A stretch of DNA of 64,000 nt from Labilibaculum euxinicum. GTDB lineage: Bacteria > Bacteroidota > Bacteroidia > Bacteroidales > Marinifilaceae. Below, piece after piece: positions 45,703 through 54,207 of this stretch (the stretch's first letter is position 1; each line of letters starts with the position of its first letter). Below the pieces are notes generated by a model that saw only the letters and a program-made list of their open reading frames with translations, was not told the origin of the DNA and searched no databases. The stretch covers positions 124,001-188,000 of the forward strand of contig NZ_WTCR01000006.1 in NCBI RefSeq assembly GCF_009795715.1, written 5' to 3'. Position numbers and translations under genes: made by a program.

Positions 45703-46740
45703 ATGAATAAATACTTACGTTTTTTTATCATCAGTCCTGTTCTTGGAATTTTGTGCTATATGCTGGCTTTTTATGGTCATGCAGGCGAATTGCCTGGTGC
45801 CGAATTTAAATTCAACGGCTATGTGCCCAGCGCCATATTTGGTTTGTGGGCCGGCTTTTCGGCATTGGGAATCGGGCAGTATTTAAACAGGAACTTTAAC
45901 TGGCGTCAAAAACATGCGCTTCGTTTTTTAATTCAATGTGTTTTGCTGTATGTGGTAGGTTTGGTACTGGTGGCAATTTATTCCGAAATGTTTTTAATAT
46001 CGCTGCGGACCGAACTAACTTATACCCAGTTTTGGTTGATGTATAAAGATGAATTCTTTAAATCGGTCATCATTCTTTTTATTCTCGTATTTGTTTATTC
46101 CCTTTTGGATTTTGTGGTGTATTCTTACAATCAGATGAAGGAAGAGGAGATTCGCTCGGCAGAGATGATCAACAATCAGCTTAATCTGCAGTTTGAAGCG
46201 CTAAAATCTCAATTGGATCCTCACTTTTTGTTCAATTCCCTGAATACAATTTCTTCGCTGCTTTATAAGAATACCGAAAAGGCGGAACGCTTTATCCGTA
46301 TGTTTGCCGAAAGCTATCGCTTTATATTTAAGCAGAACGATCAGGCATTAATTCCTTTGCAAAAGGAGTTGGATTTTGTGCAGGCCTACAATTATTTGCT
46401 GGAGGTCCGGTTTCAGGAAGCATACGAATTAAAGATCAACTTACCTGATGCTGTTTTAAAAAGCTATGTTCCCCCTTTAAGCGTGCAGATGCTGGTTGAG
46501 AATGCAATTAAACACAATCTGATATCGCAAACAACACCTCTGGCCGTGGAAATTGATTCGGAGAAGAATTATTTGTGCGTTCGAAACAATATCAATCCGT
46601 TGCGGGAGCAACCGGAATCATTTCAAATTGGCATCGAAAATATTCGAAAGAGATACTCTTATTTTACCGATGAAACGATTCTTCTGGATAAAAATGAACA
46701 TTTTAAAGTCAGTTTACCACTGATTTCTCAATTGAAATAA
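45703..46740 (+). CDS. LytS-type sensor histidine kinase
   Basis: A 345-residue membrane kinase with four spans in the first 145 residues (for example FFIISPVLGILCYMLAFY and SVIILFILVFVYSLLDFVVY), a short coiled region and a His_kinase domain: SQLDPHFLFNSLNTISSLLY with phospho-acceptor His174, PLQKELDFVQAYNYLL, PPLSVQMLVENAIKHN (N box), and GIENIRKRYSYF. The glycine-rich G box of HATPase is short, as usual for this class. It is the first of three genes with a pseudokinase and a LytTR regulator. Confidence 0.92.
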   Translation: MNKYLRFFIISPVLGILCYMLAFYGHAGELPGAEFKFNGYVPSAIFGLWAGFSALGIGQYLNRNFNWRQKHALRFLIQCVLLYVVGLVLVAIYSEMFLISLRTELTYTQFWLMYKDEFFKSVIILFILVFVYSLLDFVVYSYNQMKEEEIRSAEMINNQLNLQFEALKSQLDPHFLFNSLNTISSLLYKNTEKAERFIRMFAESYRFIFKQNDQALIPLQKELDFVQAYNYLLEVRFQEAYELKINLPDAVLKSYVPPLSVQMLVENAIKHNLISQTTPLAVEIDSEKNYLCVRNNINPLREQPESFQIGIENIRKRYSYFTDETILLDKNEHFKVSLPLISQLK

Positions 46741-46774
46741 TTGAGATGCAAAACCAAAAGAACAGCTGTTAACT

Positions 46775-47815
46775 ATGAAGACTAATTATTTAAACCATCT
46801 GCTTTACAGGATATTTGCACCACCCTTGGTTGCTGTATTCGTTTACCTGCTGATATTACTAATATTCGACCGGCTCTCTGAAATTGGAAACAATTTTAGT
46901 CCGGAAGAAGTCCTCTTTTTGGGAATTGTGACTTTTGCCTTATTCGAAGTATATCGTTTTTGGATTCATCAAACAGAGAAAATCGGCTATTTAAAAGAAC
47001 GGGTTTTGCTGAAATCCTTTTTCCTGTTTATGGGAAGTTTTATCATCACAATCATTCTTATTTTCGCTTTCTTTTCTCTCTACTTCATTTATTTTCTGGG
47101 ATTAAGTGAGTTTAGGGCCGAATTGACCTCTTTCCTTATTGTATTTACTTTAGTTGGTATTTTGTATCATCTTTTTTATCTGAGTATCCGGTTTTTAGAT
47201 CAGCAAAAGGTGCTTCTGCTGGAGAAAGAGGAAATGAATCGGAAAAATATTGAATTTGAACTGCAGGTGTTTAAAAATAAGATTAATCCCGATTTCTTAT
47301 ATCAGTCACTTGAAAGTGTAATTAGTCTGATTCGGAAAAAAGAAGTTGATCAGGCAGAAAAATTCATCGATCATCTGGCTTTATTTTACCGGCGGATATT
47401 AGGGAACAGATACTCTGAAATTATCTCGCTTGAAGAGGAAATTCAAAAGGTTGATCAGTACATACTCATCAGAAATAACAAATACAACAACAACTTTATT
47501 GTCAATTGGAAGATTGAATCATCTCTAAAAGATATTCATATTGTTCCCAATACTGTTTTGCAGGTATTGCAAATGATAGAATATTACCAAATGGTTGATT
47601 TAAATACCAAATTGGTTGTTGATGTGAGCGAAAATGATGATTATATTGTATTTTATTTTTTGTCTTCGGAGCGGTTAACTCCGGTTCCCAAATTGAATAT
47701 GCAGATGAAGACTCTAAAAAAAGCCATTGGGTTTTATTCAAATAAGGAGCTTGTTTGGGATAAAAAGAGTGAATTCACCCAAATTTACATTCCGAAAATT
47801 AATTTAGAAGATTAG
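46775..47815 (+). CDS. LytS-like pseudokinase
   Basis: A 346-residue protein with the same layout as the preceding kinase: four hydrophobic spans (VFVYLLILLIFDRL, SFIITIILIFAFFSLYFIYF), a coiled segment, then a His_kinase-like domain. The acceptor motif reads INPDFLYQSLES, with Asp173 in place of His, and the N box region reads LQVLQMIEYYQMV with no ENAIKHN. The PLQKEL position is kept as SLEEEI. It therefore cannot autophosphorylate in the normal way and probably binds ATP poorly if at all. It starts 34 bp after the kinase and ends 31 bp before the regulator, which suggests a partner or decoy role. Confidence 0.88.
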   Translation: MKTNYLNHLLYRIFAPPLVAVFVYLLILLIFDRLSEIGNNFSPEEVLFLGIVTFALFEVYRFWIHQTEKIGYLKERVLLKSFFLFMGSFIITIILIFAFFSLYFIYFLGLSEFRAELTSFLIVFTLVGILYHLFYLSIRFLDQQKVLLLEKEEMNRKNIEFELQVFKNKINPDFLYQSLESVISLIRKKEVDQAEKFIDHLALFYRRILGNRYSEIISLEEEIQKVDQYILIRNNKYNNNFIVNWKIESSLKDIHIVPNTVLQVLQMIEYYQMVDLNTKLVVDVSENDDYIVFYFLSSERLTPVPKLNMQMKTLKKAIGFYSNKELVWDKKSEFTQIYIPKINLED

Positions 47816-47846
47816 CAAATTACTAAACCACATATCCCTGTTAACC

Positions 47847-48623
47847 ATGAATGTAGTTATTATAGAAGATGAAGTATTGGCCGCCGATAAGTTGGAACGT
47901 TTGCTGCACAAATACGATCCCAAAATTAAGGTGATTGATCGGTTCGATTCAGTTACTGATTCCTCCATCTGGTTGGGAAACCCATCGAACAAAGCTGATT
48001 TGATTTTTTTGGATATCCATTTGGTTGATGGATTGAGCTTCGAAATATTTAATAGAGTACAGGTGCAAACACCTATTATTTTTACTACTGCATACAACGA
48101 ATATGCTTTGAATGCATTTAAATTAAACAGCATCGATTATCTGTTAAAACCGGTTACGTTTGATAATCTGTATACCAGTTTGAAAAAATTAGAGCACCTT
48201 AAGGAATCATTGACAGGAGCCGGGAATATGAGGAATTTTGAGGAGTTAAGCAATGCTCTGGCTACTATTCAAAAAAATTACAAAACACGTTTCATGGTGA
48301 AAATCGGCGAAAAACTAAGATCCTTTAAGGCAGAGGATATTTCTGTTTTTTATGCCGATGGCAGAGACGTGTTTATTCTGTTGAAAGAAGGCAACCGCTA
48401 CATTATCGATTACAAAATGGAAGAGCTTCAGGATTTGTTGAATCCGGAGCAGTTTTACCGGATCAGCCGCTCCTTTATCGTTAACATCAATTCAATAAAC
48501 GGTGTTTCGGTTCACTCCAATTCACGACTGAAAGTAGATTTATCGCAGGAATTTGACAGGGAATTGATTGTAAGCAGAGAAAAGGTTGGCAGCTTTAAAG
48601 ATTGGTTTAACGGTGCCGGATAG
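47847..48623 (+). CDS. LytTR-type response regulator
   Basis: A 258-residue regulator. The receiver domain (1-120) has acidic residues in VVIIEDE, acceptor Asp56 in LIFLDIHLVDG, Thr in FTTAYNEYAL and Lys in YLLKPVTF. The LytTR DNA-binding domain (about 147-250) has FMVKIGEKLRSFKAEDISVF, YADGRDVFI, FYRISRSFIVNINSI and the late REKVGSFKDWF. It is the output of the kinase/pseudokinase operon. The regulated genes are unknown; the adjacent repeat protein is a candidate. Confidence 0.94.
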   Translation: MNVVIIEDEVLAADKLERLLHKYDPKIKVIDRFDSVTDSSIWLGNPSNKADLIFLDIHLVDGLSFEIFNRVQVQTPIIFTTAYNEYALNAFKLNSIDYLLKPVTFDNLYTSLKKLEHLKESLTGAGNMRNFEELSNALATIQKNYKTRFMVKIGEKLRSFKAEDISVFYADGRDVFILLKEGNRYIIDYKMEELQDLLNPEQFYRISRSFIVNINSINGVSVHSNSRLKVDLSQEFDRELIVSREKVGSFKDWFNGAG

Positions 48624-48850
48624 TTGGCTTCTGATTTGACACAAAGCTCGATATAGCCTTCTGTTTTAAATGAACAGCAAAACTAAAATGCTGACATCGA
48701 TATTCTGTACGATGGATCGTAAAATTACAGGACAGTGAACACGAATTAGTTTTTTGTTTGGAAATTAAAAGCCGGAAATTTTTGTATTATGAATGTTTAG
48801 ACTAATTTTAAATAAGAAGTTTGAATATTCACTAAAAAATAATGATTTCC

Positions 48851-49339
48851 ATGAAAACTTTACAATCAAAAATTGGAGCAGGCCTTCTAATCTTGTTTAT
48901 GCTCTTGCTTGGGGCTTCATCAAAAACGTATGCTCATTGCGAGATTCCCTGCGGAATTTATGCTGATTCTCTTCGGATCATCATGTTGTCGGAAGACATT
49001 GAAACCATTGAGAAAAGCATGAAAAAGATTACCGAATTATCATCTTCAGAGAAAGTAGACTACAATCAACTGGTTCGATGGATCACCAATAAAGAAGATC
49101 ATGCCAATAAAATTCAGGATATTGCTACCCAGTATTTTATGTTTCAAAGGGTAAAAGTTTCAGATGATCCTAAAATAATGGCTAAAAATGCAGAACTTCT
49201 GGCTGTTCTTCACGAAATTTGTGTTTATGCAATGAAGTCTAAACAAACTACAGATCTAACATATGTTGAGAAGTTAAAGCAGGCAGTTCAAGAGCTTTCT
49301 CATTTGTATTTTGGAGAGGAAGAACATCATCATCATTAA
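48851..49339 (+). CDS. sodN: Exported nickel superoxide dismutase
   Basis: A protein of 162 residues. A signal peptide ends TYA and the next residues are HCEIPCGIYAD: the nickel hook HCxxPCGxY with His1, Cys2 and Cys6 of the mature protein. Cleavage by signal peptidase would free the His amino terminus that nickel binding needs. The rest is the expected four-helix protein (VRWITNKEDHANKIQDIATQ). It ends in four His after a Glu-rich stretch (GEEEHHHH), not part of the classical enzyme. The ATG at 48851 is preferred over one three codons earlier. It dismutates superoxide outside the cytoplasmic membrane. No sodX-type peptidase gene is adjacent. Confidence 0.9.
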   Translation: MKTLQSKIGAGLLILFMLLLGASSKTYAHCEIPCGIYADSLRIIMLSEDIETIEKSMKKITELSSSEKVDYNQLVRWITNKEDHANKIQDIATQYFMFQRVKVSDDPKIMAKNAELLAVLHEICVYAMKSKQTTDLTYVEKLKQAVQELSHLYFGEEEHHHH

Positions 49340-49357
49340 AAATATATGGTGTTTCAC

Positions 49358-49389
49358 AAATCCCTTTCTTGCACAGGAAGGGATTTTTT
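49358..49389 (+). terminator. Intrinsic terminator of sodN
   Basis: AAATCCCTT (49358-49366) pairs with AAGGGATTT (49378-49386), followed by more T. It lies 18 bp after the stop codon. Confidence 0.9.
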
Positions 49390-49468
49390 CAATATATACA
49401 GATTGTAAAAGGGACGTGTTTATTTAAAATAGAATGAATTAAATTCAGATTCTAAAATTAGTATTACA

Positions 49469-50137
49469 ATGAGTGATTCAATTTGGTGTTTCGAGAATAT
49501 TAACCTTTATCAGGTTCTTTGTCCGCATAAGTTAAAGGAGTTTGGAAAAGATCATTTTGAAGGATTTAAGAAAGGAGATTTTATCTATTTTCCCGAAGAT
49601 GCTTCTCAATCAATTTTTATGGTGAGTAAAGGAAAGGTGAAAATTGTTTCTTATAACGAAGATGGAGAGGAAGTTGTGAAGGCTATTCTAGGGAAAGGAG
49701 AAATATTTGGAGAAAAAGCTCTGCTGGGAGAAGAAAAACGAAGTGATTATGCACTGGCCTGCAGTGAACCCACCGAACTGTGCCCAATGAGATTGTCGGA
49801 TATGTATCAACTAATGCGTACAAATGAAAAGTTTGGCTTTTCAATTTACAAACTGATAGGTGTACGGATAAAAAAAATGGAACGGCGTTTGGAAGCTCTC
49901 CTTTTTAAGGATGTTAGAACCAGATTATGCGAGTTTATTAAGGAGATGGCCGATGAAAGTGGAACTATGGAGGGCACAGAACTGGTTGTGAGTCATTTTT
50001 TTACTCAAAAAGATTTTGCAGATTTAATTGGAACAAGCAGAGAAACCGTTACACGCTTATTTAATGAATTGAAGGAAGAAGGAATTATTGATTATTCAAG
50101 GAAGGAAATAAAAATTTTAGCGAAAGAAAAATTATAA
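49469..50137 (+). CDS. Crp/Fnr family transcription regulator
   Basis: A 222-residue regulator: cyclic-nucleotide-binding-fold sensor domain (about 25-135, FKKGDFIYFPEDASQSIFMV, LGKGEIFGEKALLGEEKRSD), dimer helix (FSIYKLIGVRIKKMERRLEA) and a winged helix (about 160-220) with FTQKDFADLIGTSRETVTRL. The Arg-Ser pair typical of cAMP binding is not clearly present and the N-terminus lacks the four-Cys cluster of Fnr (only Cys7 and Cys18), so the signal is unknown. It sits between sodN and the spondin lipoprotein, whose upstream region carries a possible site for it. Confidence 0.9.
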   Translation: MSDSIWCFENINLYQVLCPHKLKEFGKDHFEGFKKGDFIYFPEDASQSIFMVSKGKVKIVSYNEDGEEVVKAILGKGEIFGEKALLGEEKRSDYALACSEPTELCPMRLSDMYQLMRTNEKFGFSIYKLIGVRIKKMERRLEALLFKDVRTRLCEFIKEMADESGTMEGTELVVSHFFTQKDFADLIGTSRETVTRLFNELKEEGIIDYSRKEIKILAKEKL

Positions 50138-50159
50138 AGACTTCATCTTTTTTCGCAAA

Positions 50160-50204
50160 TGTGATATGGCTTACATTTTATGATTGTTGACGATGCTAAT
50201 TTTG
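50160..50204 (+). promoter_or_regulatory. Crp/Fnr-like operator and -7 element
   Basis: TGTGATATGGCTTACA at 50160-50175 matches TGTGA-N6-TCACA with one mismatch. A -7 element TAATTTTG lies at 50197-50204 with no -33 element. The operator centre is about 43 bp before the predicted start of transcription, where an activator of this family would replace the -33 contact. Confidence 0.55.
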
Positions 50205-50235
50205 GTATAGAGTAATAATCAAAAAATGTAAAAAG

Positions 50236-51525
50236 ATGAAAAAGATACTAAGTTTAGCCACAGCAGGCGCATTGTTATTCTCAGCCTGCAATTCAGACGA
50301 TGATGTTGTAATGAATCCACTTCAAAAAGGAGTTTTCACAGTTCGGGTGGAAAATATTCAAACAGGTAAAGATTTTTTTAGATCGGGTACATCTGATGCT
50401 GTTGGGCCTGGTGGATCATTAAGTTTTAGCTTTAATGCAGGAAAGGGTTCCCGCCTTTCTTTCGCTGCAATGTTGGCTCAATCCAATGATTTGTTTTATG
50501 GTTTTGCTGATACAGGATTAGCTTTGTACGATGCAAATGGAGATCCTGTAACAGGCGACGTAACTTCTGAAATTATGCTTTGGGATGCAGGAACAGAGGT
50601 AAATCAAGAACCAGGCGCAGGAGCCGATCAGGCTCCCAGACAAGCAGGTGCAAATACTGGAATGGATGAAAACGGAACTGTTAGATTGGTTGCCGATGTA
50701 ATGGATGGATACACCTATCCGGCAAATTCTGAAGTAATTCAGATGAGTTTGGCTCACGATGGTGGTTCTGAATTTACAGTCACCATTAATAATGTATCCG
50801 ACATGTATGCCTTCCAGTCTCCAATAGCACCAGGAGTTTGGGTAGTTCATAATTCAGGAATGCCTGTTTTCACAGCTAATCAGGTTGTAGCAAATGGTTT
50901 GGAAGGATTGGCAGAGGATGGAGAGAATGCCGGTACAGGTATGTTTTTAGCTGATAACAGTGGATATGTTTCCCCTTTTGCTCCCGGTGTATTTTCGGTA
51001 AGCACAGTTGGTTACCCATTGTTCATAGATGGTGAAGTTCAAGCGGGTAATGGTTTGGAAAAATTGGCTGAAGATGGCGATCCCGGAGATTTAGATACCT
51101 ATTTGAACGGTTTGTCTTCTGTTGTTGGTCACGGTGTTTTTTCGGAACCTGTGGGACAAAGTGGCGGAGCGCCTATATTCCCGGGAGATGCTTTCGAATT
51201 TACTTTTGAAGCAACCGAAGGCGATTATTTAAATCTGGCAACGATGTTGGGACAATCAAATGATATATTTGCAGCTTTTGATGATATGGGAATTGCTTTA
51301 TTCAATAATGGAACTCCGGTTACCGGAGATGTAACATCGATGTTAAAATTATGGGATGCCGGAACCGAGGTGAATGAATACCCGGGTGCAGGTAATAATC
51401 AGGCACCAAGACAAGCGGAACCGAATACCGGAGATACTGAAGAGGTTAAGGTAATGCAGGTGAATGACGGATTTACGTATCCTGCAGTAAATGATTTGCT
51501 TAAGGTGACAATTAGTGCCAACTAG
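50236..51525 (+). CDS. Lipoprotein with two spondin-N domains
   Basis: A 429-residue lipoprotein (AGALLFSACNSDD, Cys19). Domain 1 (about 33-195) and domain 2 (about 296-429) are homologous spondin-N-like modules: FTVRVENIQTGKDFF, SFAAMLAQSNDLFYGFADTG, GDVTSEIMLWDAGTEVN, GADQAPRQ recur as LATMLGQSNDIFAAFDDMG, GDVTSMLKLWDAGTEVNEYP, GNNQAPRQ. Between them a second repeat family is doubled (SPIAPGVWVVHNSGMPVFTA and SPFAPGVFSVSTVGYPLFID, each followed by GNGLE.LAEDG). Spondin-N folds are C2-like and can bind calcium or surfaces; the role here is unknown. It is probably surface-exposed. Confidence 0.85.
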   Translation: MKKILSLATAGALLFSACNSDDDVVMNPLQKGVFTVRVENIQTGKDFFRSGTSDAVGPGGSLSFSFNAGKGSRLSFAAMLAQSNDLFYGFADTGLALYDANGDPVTGDVTSEIMLWDAGTEVNQEPGAGADQAPRQAGANTGMDENGTVRLVADVMDGYTYPANSEVIQMSLAHDGGSEFTVTINNVSDMYAFQSPIAPGVWVVHNSGMPVFTANQVVANGLEGLAEDGENAGTGMFLADNSGYVSPFAPGVFSVSTVGYPLFIDGEVQAGNGLEKLAEDGDPGDLDTYLNGLSSVVGHGVFSEPVGQSGGAPIFPGDAFEFTFEATEGDYLNLATMLGQSNDIFAAFDDMGIALFNNGTPVTGDVTSMLKLWDAGTEVNEYPGAGNNQAPRQAEPNTGDTEEVKVMQVNDGFTYPAVNDLLKVTISAN

Positions 51526-51538
51526 AATTTGAATTACA

Positions 51539-51570
51539 GGGGTTTTCACATGGAGTGAGAATCCCTTTTT
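51539..51570 (+). terminator. Terminator between convergent genes
   Basis: GGGGTTTTCAC (51539-51549) and GTGAGAATCCC (51555-51565) pair with two G-T contacts, followed by seven T from 51566. It ends the spondin gene. Confidence 0.85.
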
Positions 51571-52809
51571 TTATTCCTTTTCGAGTAAGATATAGGCACC
51601 AAAAGTTTTATTTTGAAATGGACTTACCAATGGCAGATATCCATTTACCCATTTTCCATCCTGAATTTCAAGTGGATGTTTCTTCATCATTTCCAAATGG
51701 AATAGGTCGAAACTTGCTTTGAATTGATTAAAGATTTTAAAATTGCCTTTCGAGCCCGAACGAATATTTTTGTTTAGAAAAAGAGCCAAAGTACTCATGT
51801 TGTACCGAAGATTAATCTCCAGGCAAGGATGAATTCTCAGCTTTTCTTCACGATCTAAAACCAACATACAATCAACTCCAAAATAACCCGTATAGTTGGT
51901 TGCTATATCCGAATCTGCAAGCGTTTCCGACATGCAGGACTCCAATTCATGAATGTATTTTCCGGTCAATAGTTTTTCCATTTTGCTTGGAATACCCCCC
52001 AGATAGTTACTCAGGTATTGTCCTTTCGAATCAGTTTCAAAAAATCCCAAACCCAAATAATTCACTTCACCCTTCCCATTGCAATAGTATTGAAGCGAGA
52101 AATCGAATAATTTATTAAAAAAAGGTTCAACCATTACATAGGATTGTGAGGCAAGTATCCCATTAATCGATTGAATAATGGATTCATTTAAGCTGGCGTA
52201 CCGAAGAATCTGTATGCCTCTTCCTGCAGAACTTAATGGTGCTTTAATTACAATTTGTTTCCATTTGCTCATTAGGTTTTCTACCTCTAAAACACTGGTG
52301 CAGACTTGTGCTGTCTGATCGGGATCAATAAACAGTGAGTTTTTTCTGCGGTTAATAGCATCAGTTCCAATTTCAAGAGCTTTTTTACGACTGTACAAAT
52401 CACGATGTTCTGCTTTCCAACAGGCATTTGGTTGATTTAAAAAATCAGGACTGCAAGACTTTTTAAATGGTTTAAAAATGTGATGAATTCTTGGACTCCA
52501 GCCCCACGGATGAAGACTGCCTTTTGGCATTTTAATAAAATCAGAGTCTGCTAATGCTGCGCTTAGTGGTTTGAAATTAGGGATGGTTACACCTGCGTTT
52601 ATCAGCAGATCAATAAATTGCGGGTCAGGCAATTGATGAACCAATACTGTATCCATTTTATCTGCAAAAAACATCGGCAATACATCCAGATCCTGCTCAA
52701 ACTTTGTTAAGATTTTATTGGGCATAAAGCTAACCGTTCCGTTGGCAATGGCCATTTCGCAGGTAGGATTGTAAATAAATATTTTTGGAGAAATTTCAGT
52801 TGGCATCAT
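51571..52809 (-). CDS. Orphan ATP-grasp-fold protein
   Basis: A 412-residue cytoplasmic protein that I read as an ATP-grasp enzyme. The phosphate-binding lysine and glycine loop are at VIKAPLSSAGRGIQILR (about 192-208), the adenine/hinge region at QSYVMVEPFFNK (about 230-241), and the metal-binding end at HPCLEINLRYNMS (about 340-352, Glu and Asn as ligands). The N-terminal 170 residues (FIYNPTCEMAIANGTVSFMP, LHPWGWSPRIHHIFKP) look like a family-specific substrate domain. ATP-grasp enzymes join a carboxylate to an amine or thiol; the substrate is not indicated, and the neighbours do not form a biosynthetic cluster. Confidence 0.75.
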   Translation of the reverse strand: MMPTEISPKIFIYNPTCEMAIANGTVSFMPNKILTKFEQDLDVLPMFFADKMDTVLVHQLPDPQFIDLLINAGVTIPNFKPLSAALADSDFIKMPKGSLHPWGWSPRIHHIFKPFKKSCSPDFLNQPNACWKAEHRDLYSRKKALEIGTDAINRRKNSLFIDPDQTAQVCTSVLEVENLMSKWKQIVIKAPLSSAGRGIQILRYASLNESIIQSINGILASQSYVMVEPFFNKLFDFSLQYYCNGKGEVNYLGLGFFETDSKGQYLSNYLGGIPSKMEKLLTGKYIHELESCMSETLADSDIATNYTGYFGVDCMLVLDREEKLRIHPCLEINLRYNMSTLALFLNKNIRSGSKGNFKIFNQFKASFDLFHLEMMKKHPLEIQDGKWVNGYLPLVSPFQNKTFGAYILLEKE

Positions 52810-52886
52810 TCAAATTCATATCTTTTTAATTTCACAAAAGTAGGTGAAATCTGCTTATCTTTGGTTTTCCAACATAAATTATAAAT

Positions 52887-53582
52887 ATGATTTTTCCCAA
52901 TAAACTTGTGCATGGTCGATTAATAAAGCGATACAAAAGATTTTTAGCTGATGTTGAGTTGGACAATGGGGAGATTGTTGTTGCTCATACATCGAATTCG
53001 GGCAGTATGAAATCTTGTCTGGAAGAAGGAGCTGAGGTCTTCCTGACCTTTGTTGATGACCCCAAACGTAAAACCAAGTATACCTGGGAGATGATCCGGA
53101 TTAACAAATCTTGGGTAGGAATTAATACAGCTGTTCCTAATTTATTGGTTTACGAAGCCGTCAAAAATCAAGAAATTGGTGCTTTGAGAGGATATTCGTT
53201 CGTAAAAAGAGAGGTGAAATTTGGCGATAGCCGCTTTGATGTTTTTGCATCGAATGAGGAGGAGGAGTGTTTTATCGAAGTGAAAAATGTGAGTGTGAAA
53301 GTGGGAGAGTATGCACGTTTTCCCGATGCGGTGACAATTCGGGGTAAAAAGCACCTGAATACATTAATGCAGGTAAAGAAAGAAGGCAAAAGAGCTGTGA
53401 TGGTTTATGTGATTCAACGAACCGACATCGATAAATTTGCTCCTGCATATGATATCGATCCTGATTATGCCACAACATTAAAAGAAGCTTACGAAAATGG
53501 AGTGGAGGTTTATCCCATCCGGGCAATTGTAACGCCGGAAAGAATAGAATTAAGAGAACTACTGCCTTTCGAATTGGAATAA
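52887..53582 (+). CDS. sfsA: SfsA family protein
   Basis: A 231-residue protein with the SfsA layout: an N-terminal OB-like nucleic-acid-binding part (VHGRLIKRYKRFLADVELDN, VAHTSNSGSMKSCLEEGAEV) and a C-terminal nuclease-like part (FGDSRFDVFASNEEEECFIE with Asp and Glu, VKNVSVK, FPDAVTIRGKKHLNTLMQV). Members bind DNA and have been described as DNA/RNA nucleases and as sugar-fermentation stimulation proteins. It is 41 bp upstream of the cysteine-cluster gene on the same strand, probably one transcript. Confidence 0.92.
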   Translation: MIFPNKLVHGRLIKRYKRFLADVELDNGEIVVAHTSNSGSMKSCLEEGAEVFLTFVDDPKRKTKYTWEMIRINKSWVGINTAVPNLLVYEAVKNQEIGALRGYSFVKREVKFGDSRFDVFASNEEEECFIEVKNVSVKVGEYARFPDAVTIRGKKHLNTLMQVKKEGKRAVMVYVIQRTDIDKFAPAYDIDPDYATTLKEAYENGVEVYPIRAIVTPERIELRELLPFELE

Positions 53583-53623
53583 AGGCGTAATTACTTACTT
53601 TTGCCAGCCTAAAGAGATAGAAC

Positions 53624-54157
53624 ATGAATGACAAGGCACAAAACGAATTGGAAAGATATCGCGAACTAAGAAATGAAGTAAGCGAATTGAGTGAGAAGTT
53701 AGCCAACCTGCATAAAGATGAAATGGCTTGCAAAAAAGGTTGTTCGGAGTGTTGTATGCATTTTTCAGTTTTACCGGTGGAGTATTTCAGCATCTTGCAG
53801 GAATTGAAGGCAAATCCGCCAAAAGAGTATCAGGAACTGGATGAAGAAGCTGACGACTGCAATTTCCTGATTAATGATTTGTGTCAAATCTACCAATCCA
53901 GACCTTTTATTTGCCGCACACACGGACTGCCTTTGTTATTTATGAGTCCCGAAGGCGATGACTGGGAATTATCAACTTGTCCGCTTAATTTTACCAATTT
54001 TGAGGATTTTCACAGCGAAAATACATTTCTGCAGGACACCTACAACAGTAAACTATTCTTAATCAATCGGGAATTTGTTAAGAATTATGAAGCTGAAAAG
54101 TTTGGTGATTTTGATATGATATCTATAAATCGTTTGGTTACGTATTTGAAAAAATAG
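53624..54157 (+). CDS. YkgJ family cysteine-cluster protein
   Basis: A 177-residue protein with clustered cysteines CKKGCSECC at about residues 37-45, then CNFLINDLCQIYQSRPFICR and a late CPLNF, the pattern of YkgJ/UPF0153 proteins presumed to bind zinc or an iron-sulfur centre. The first 30 residues are a coiled helix (ERYRELRNEVSELSEKLANL). Function is unknown. It follows sfsA closely. Confidence 0.85.
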   Translation: MNDKAQNELERYRELRNEVSELSEKLANLHKDEMACKKGCSECCMHFSVLPVEYFSILQELKANPPKEYQELDEEADDCNFLINDLCQIYQSRPFICRTHGLPLLFMSPEGDDWELSTCPLNFTNFEDFHSENTFLQDTYNSKLFLINREFVKNYEAEKFGDFDMISINRLVTYLKK

Positions 54158-54207
54158 AAGCTGTCTGTTGTATAACCGGCAGCAGTTAAGAAAATCTTAT
54201 TTTTTCT

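Noticed and set aside
46775-47815. Second LytS-like gene as a pseudogene
   Set aside because: The frame is full length without interruption and the membrane part is well kept; loss of the catalytic residues looks like functional change rather than decay.
53272-53793. 173-residue minus-strand frame across the sfsA/YkgJ junction
   Set aside because: It overlaps two well-supported plus-strand genes and has no recognisable features.
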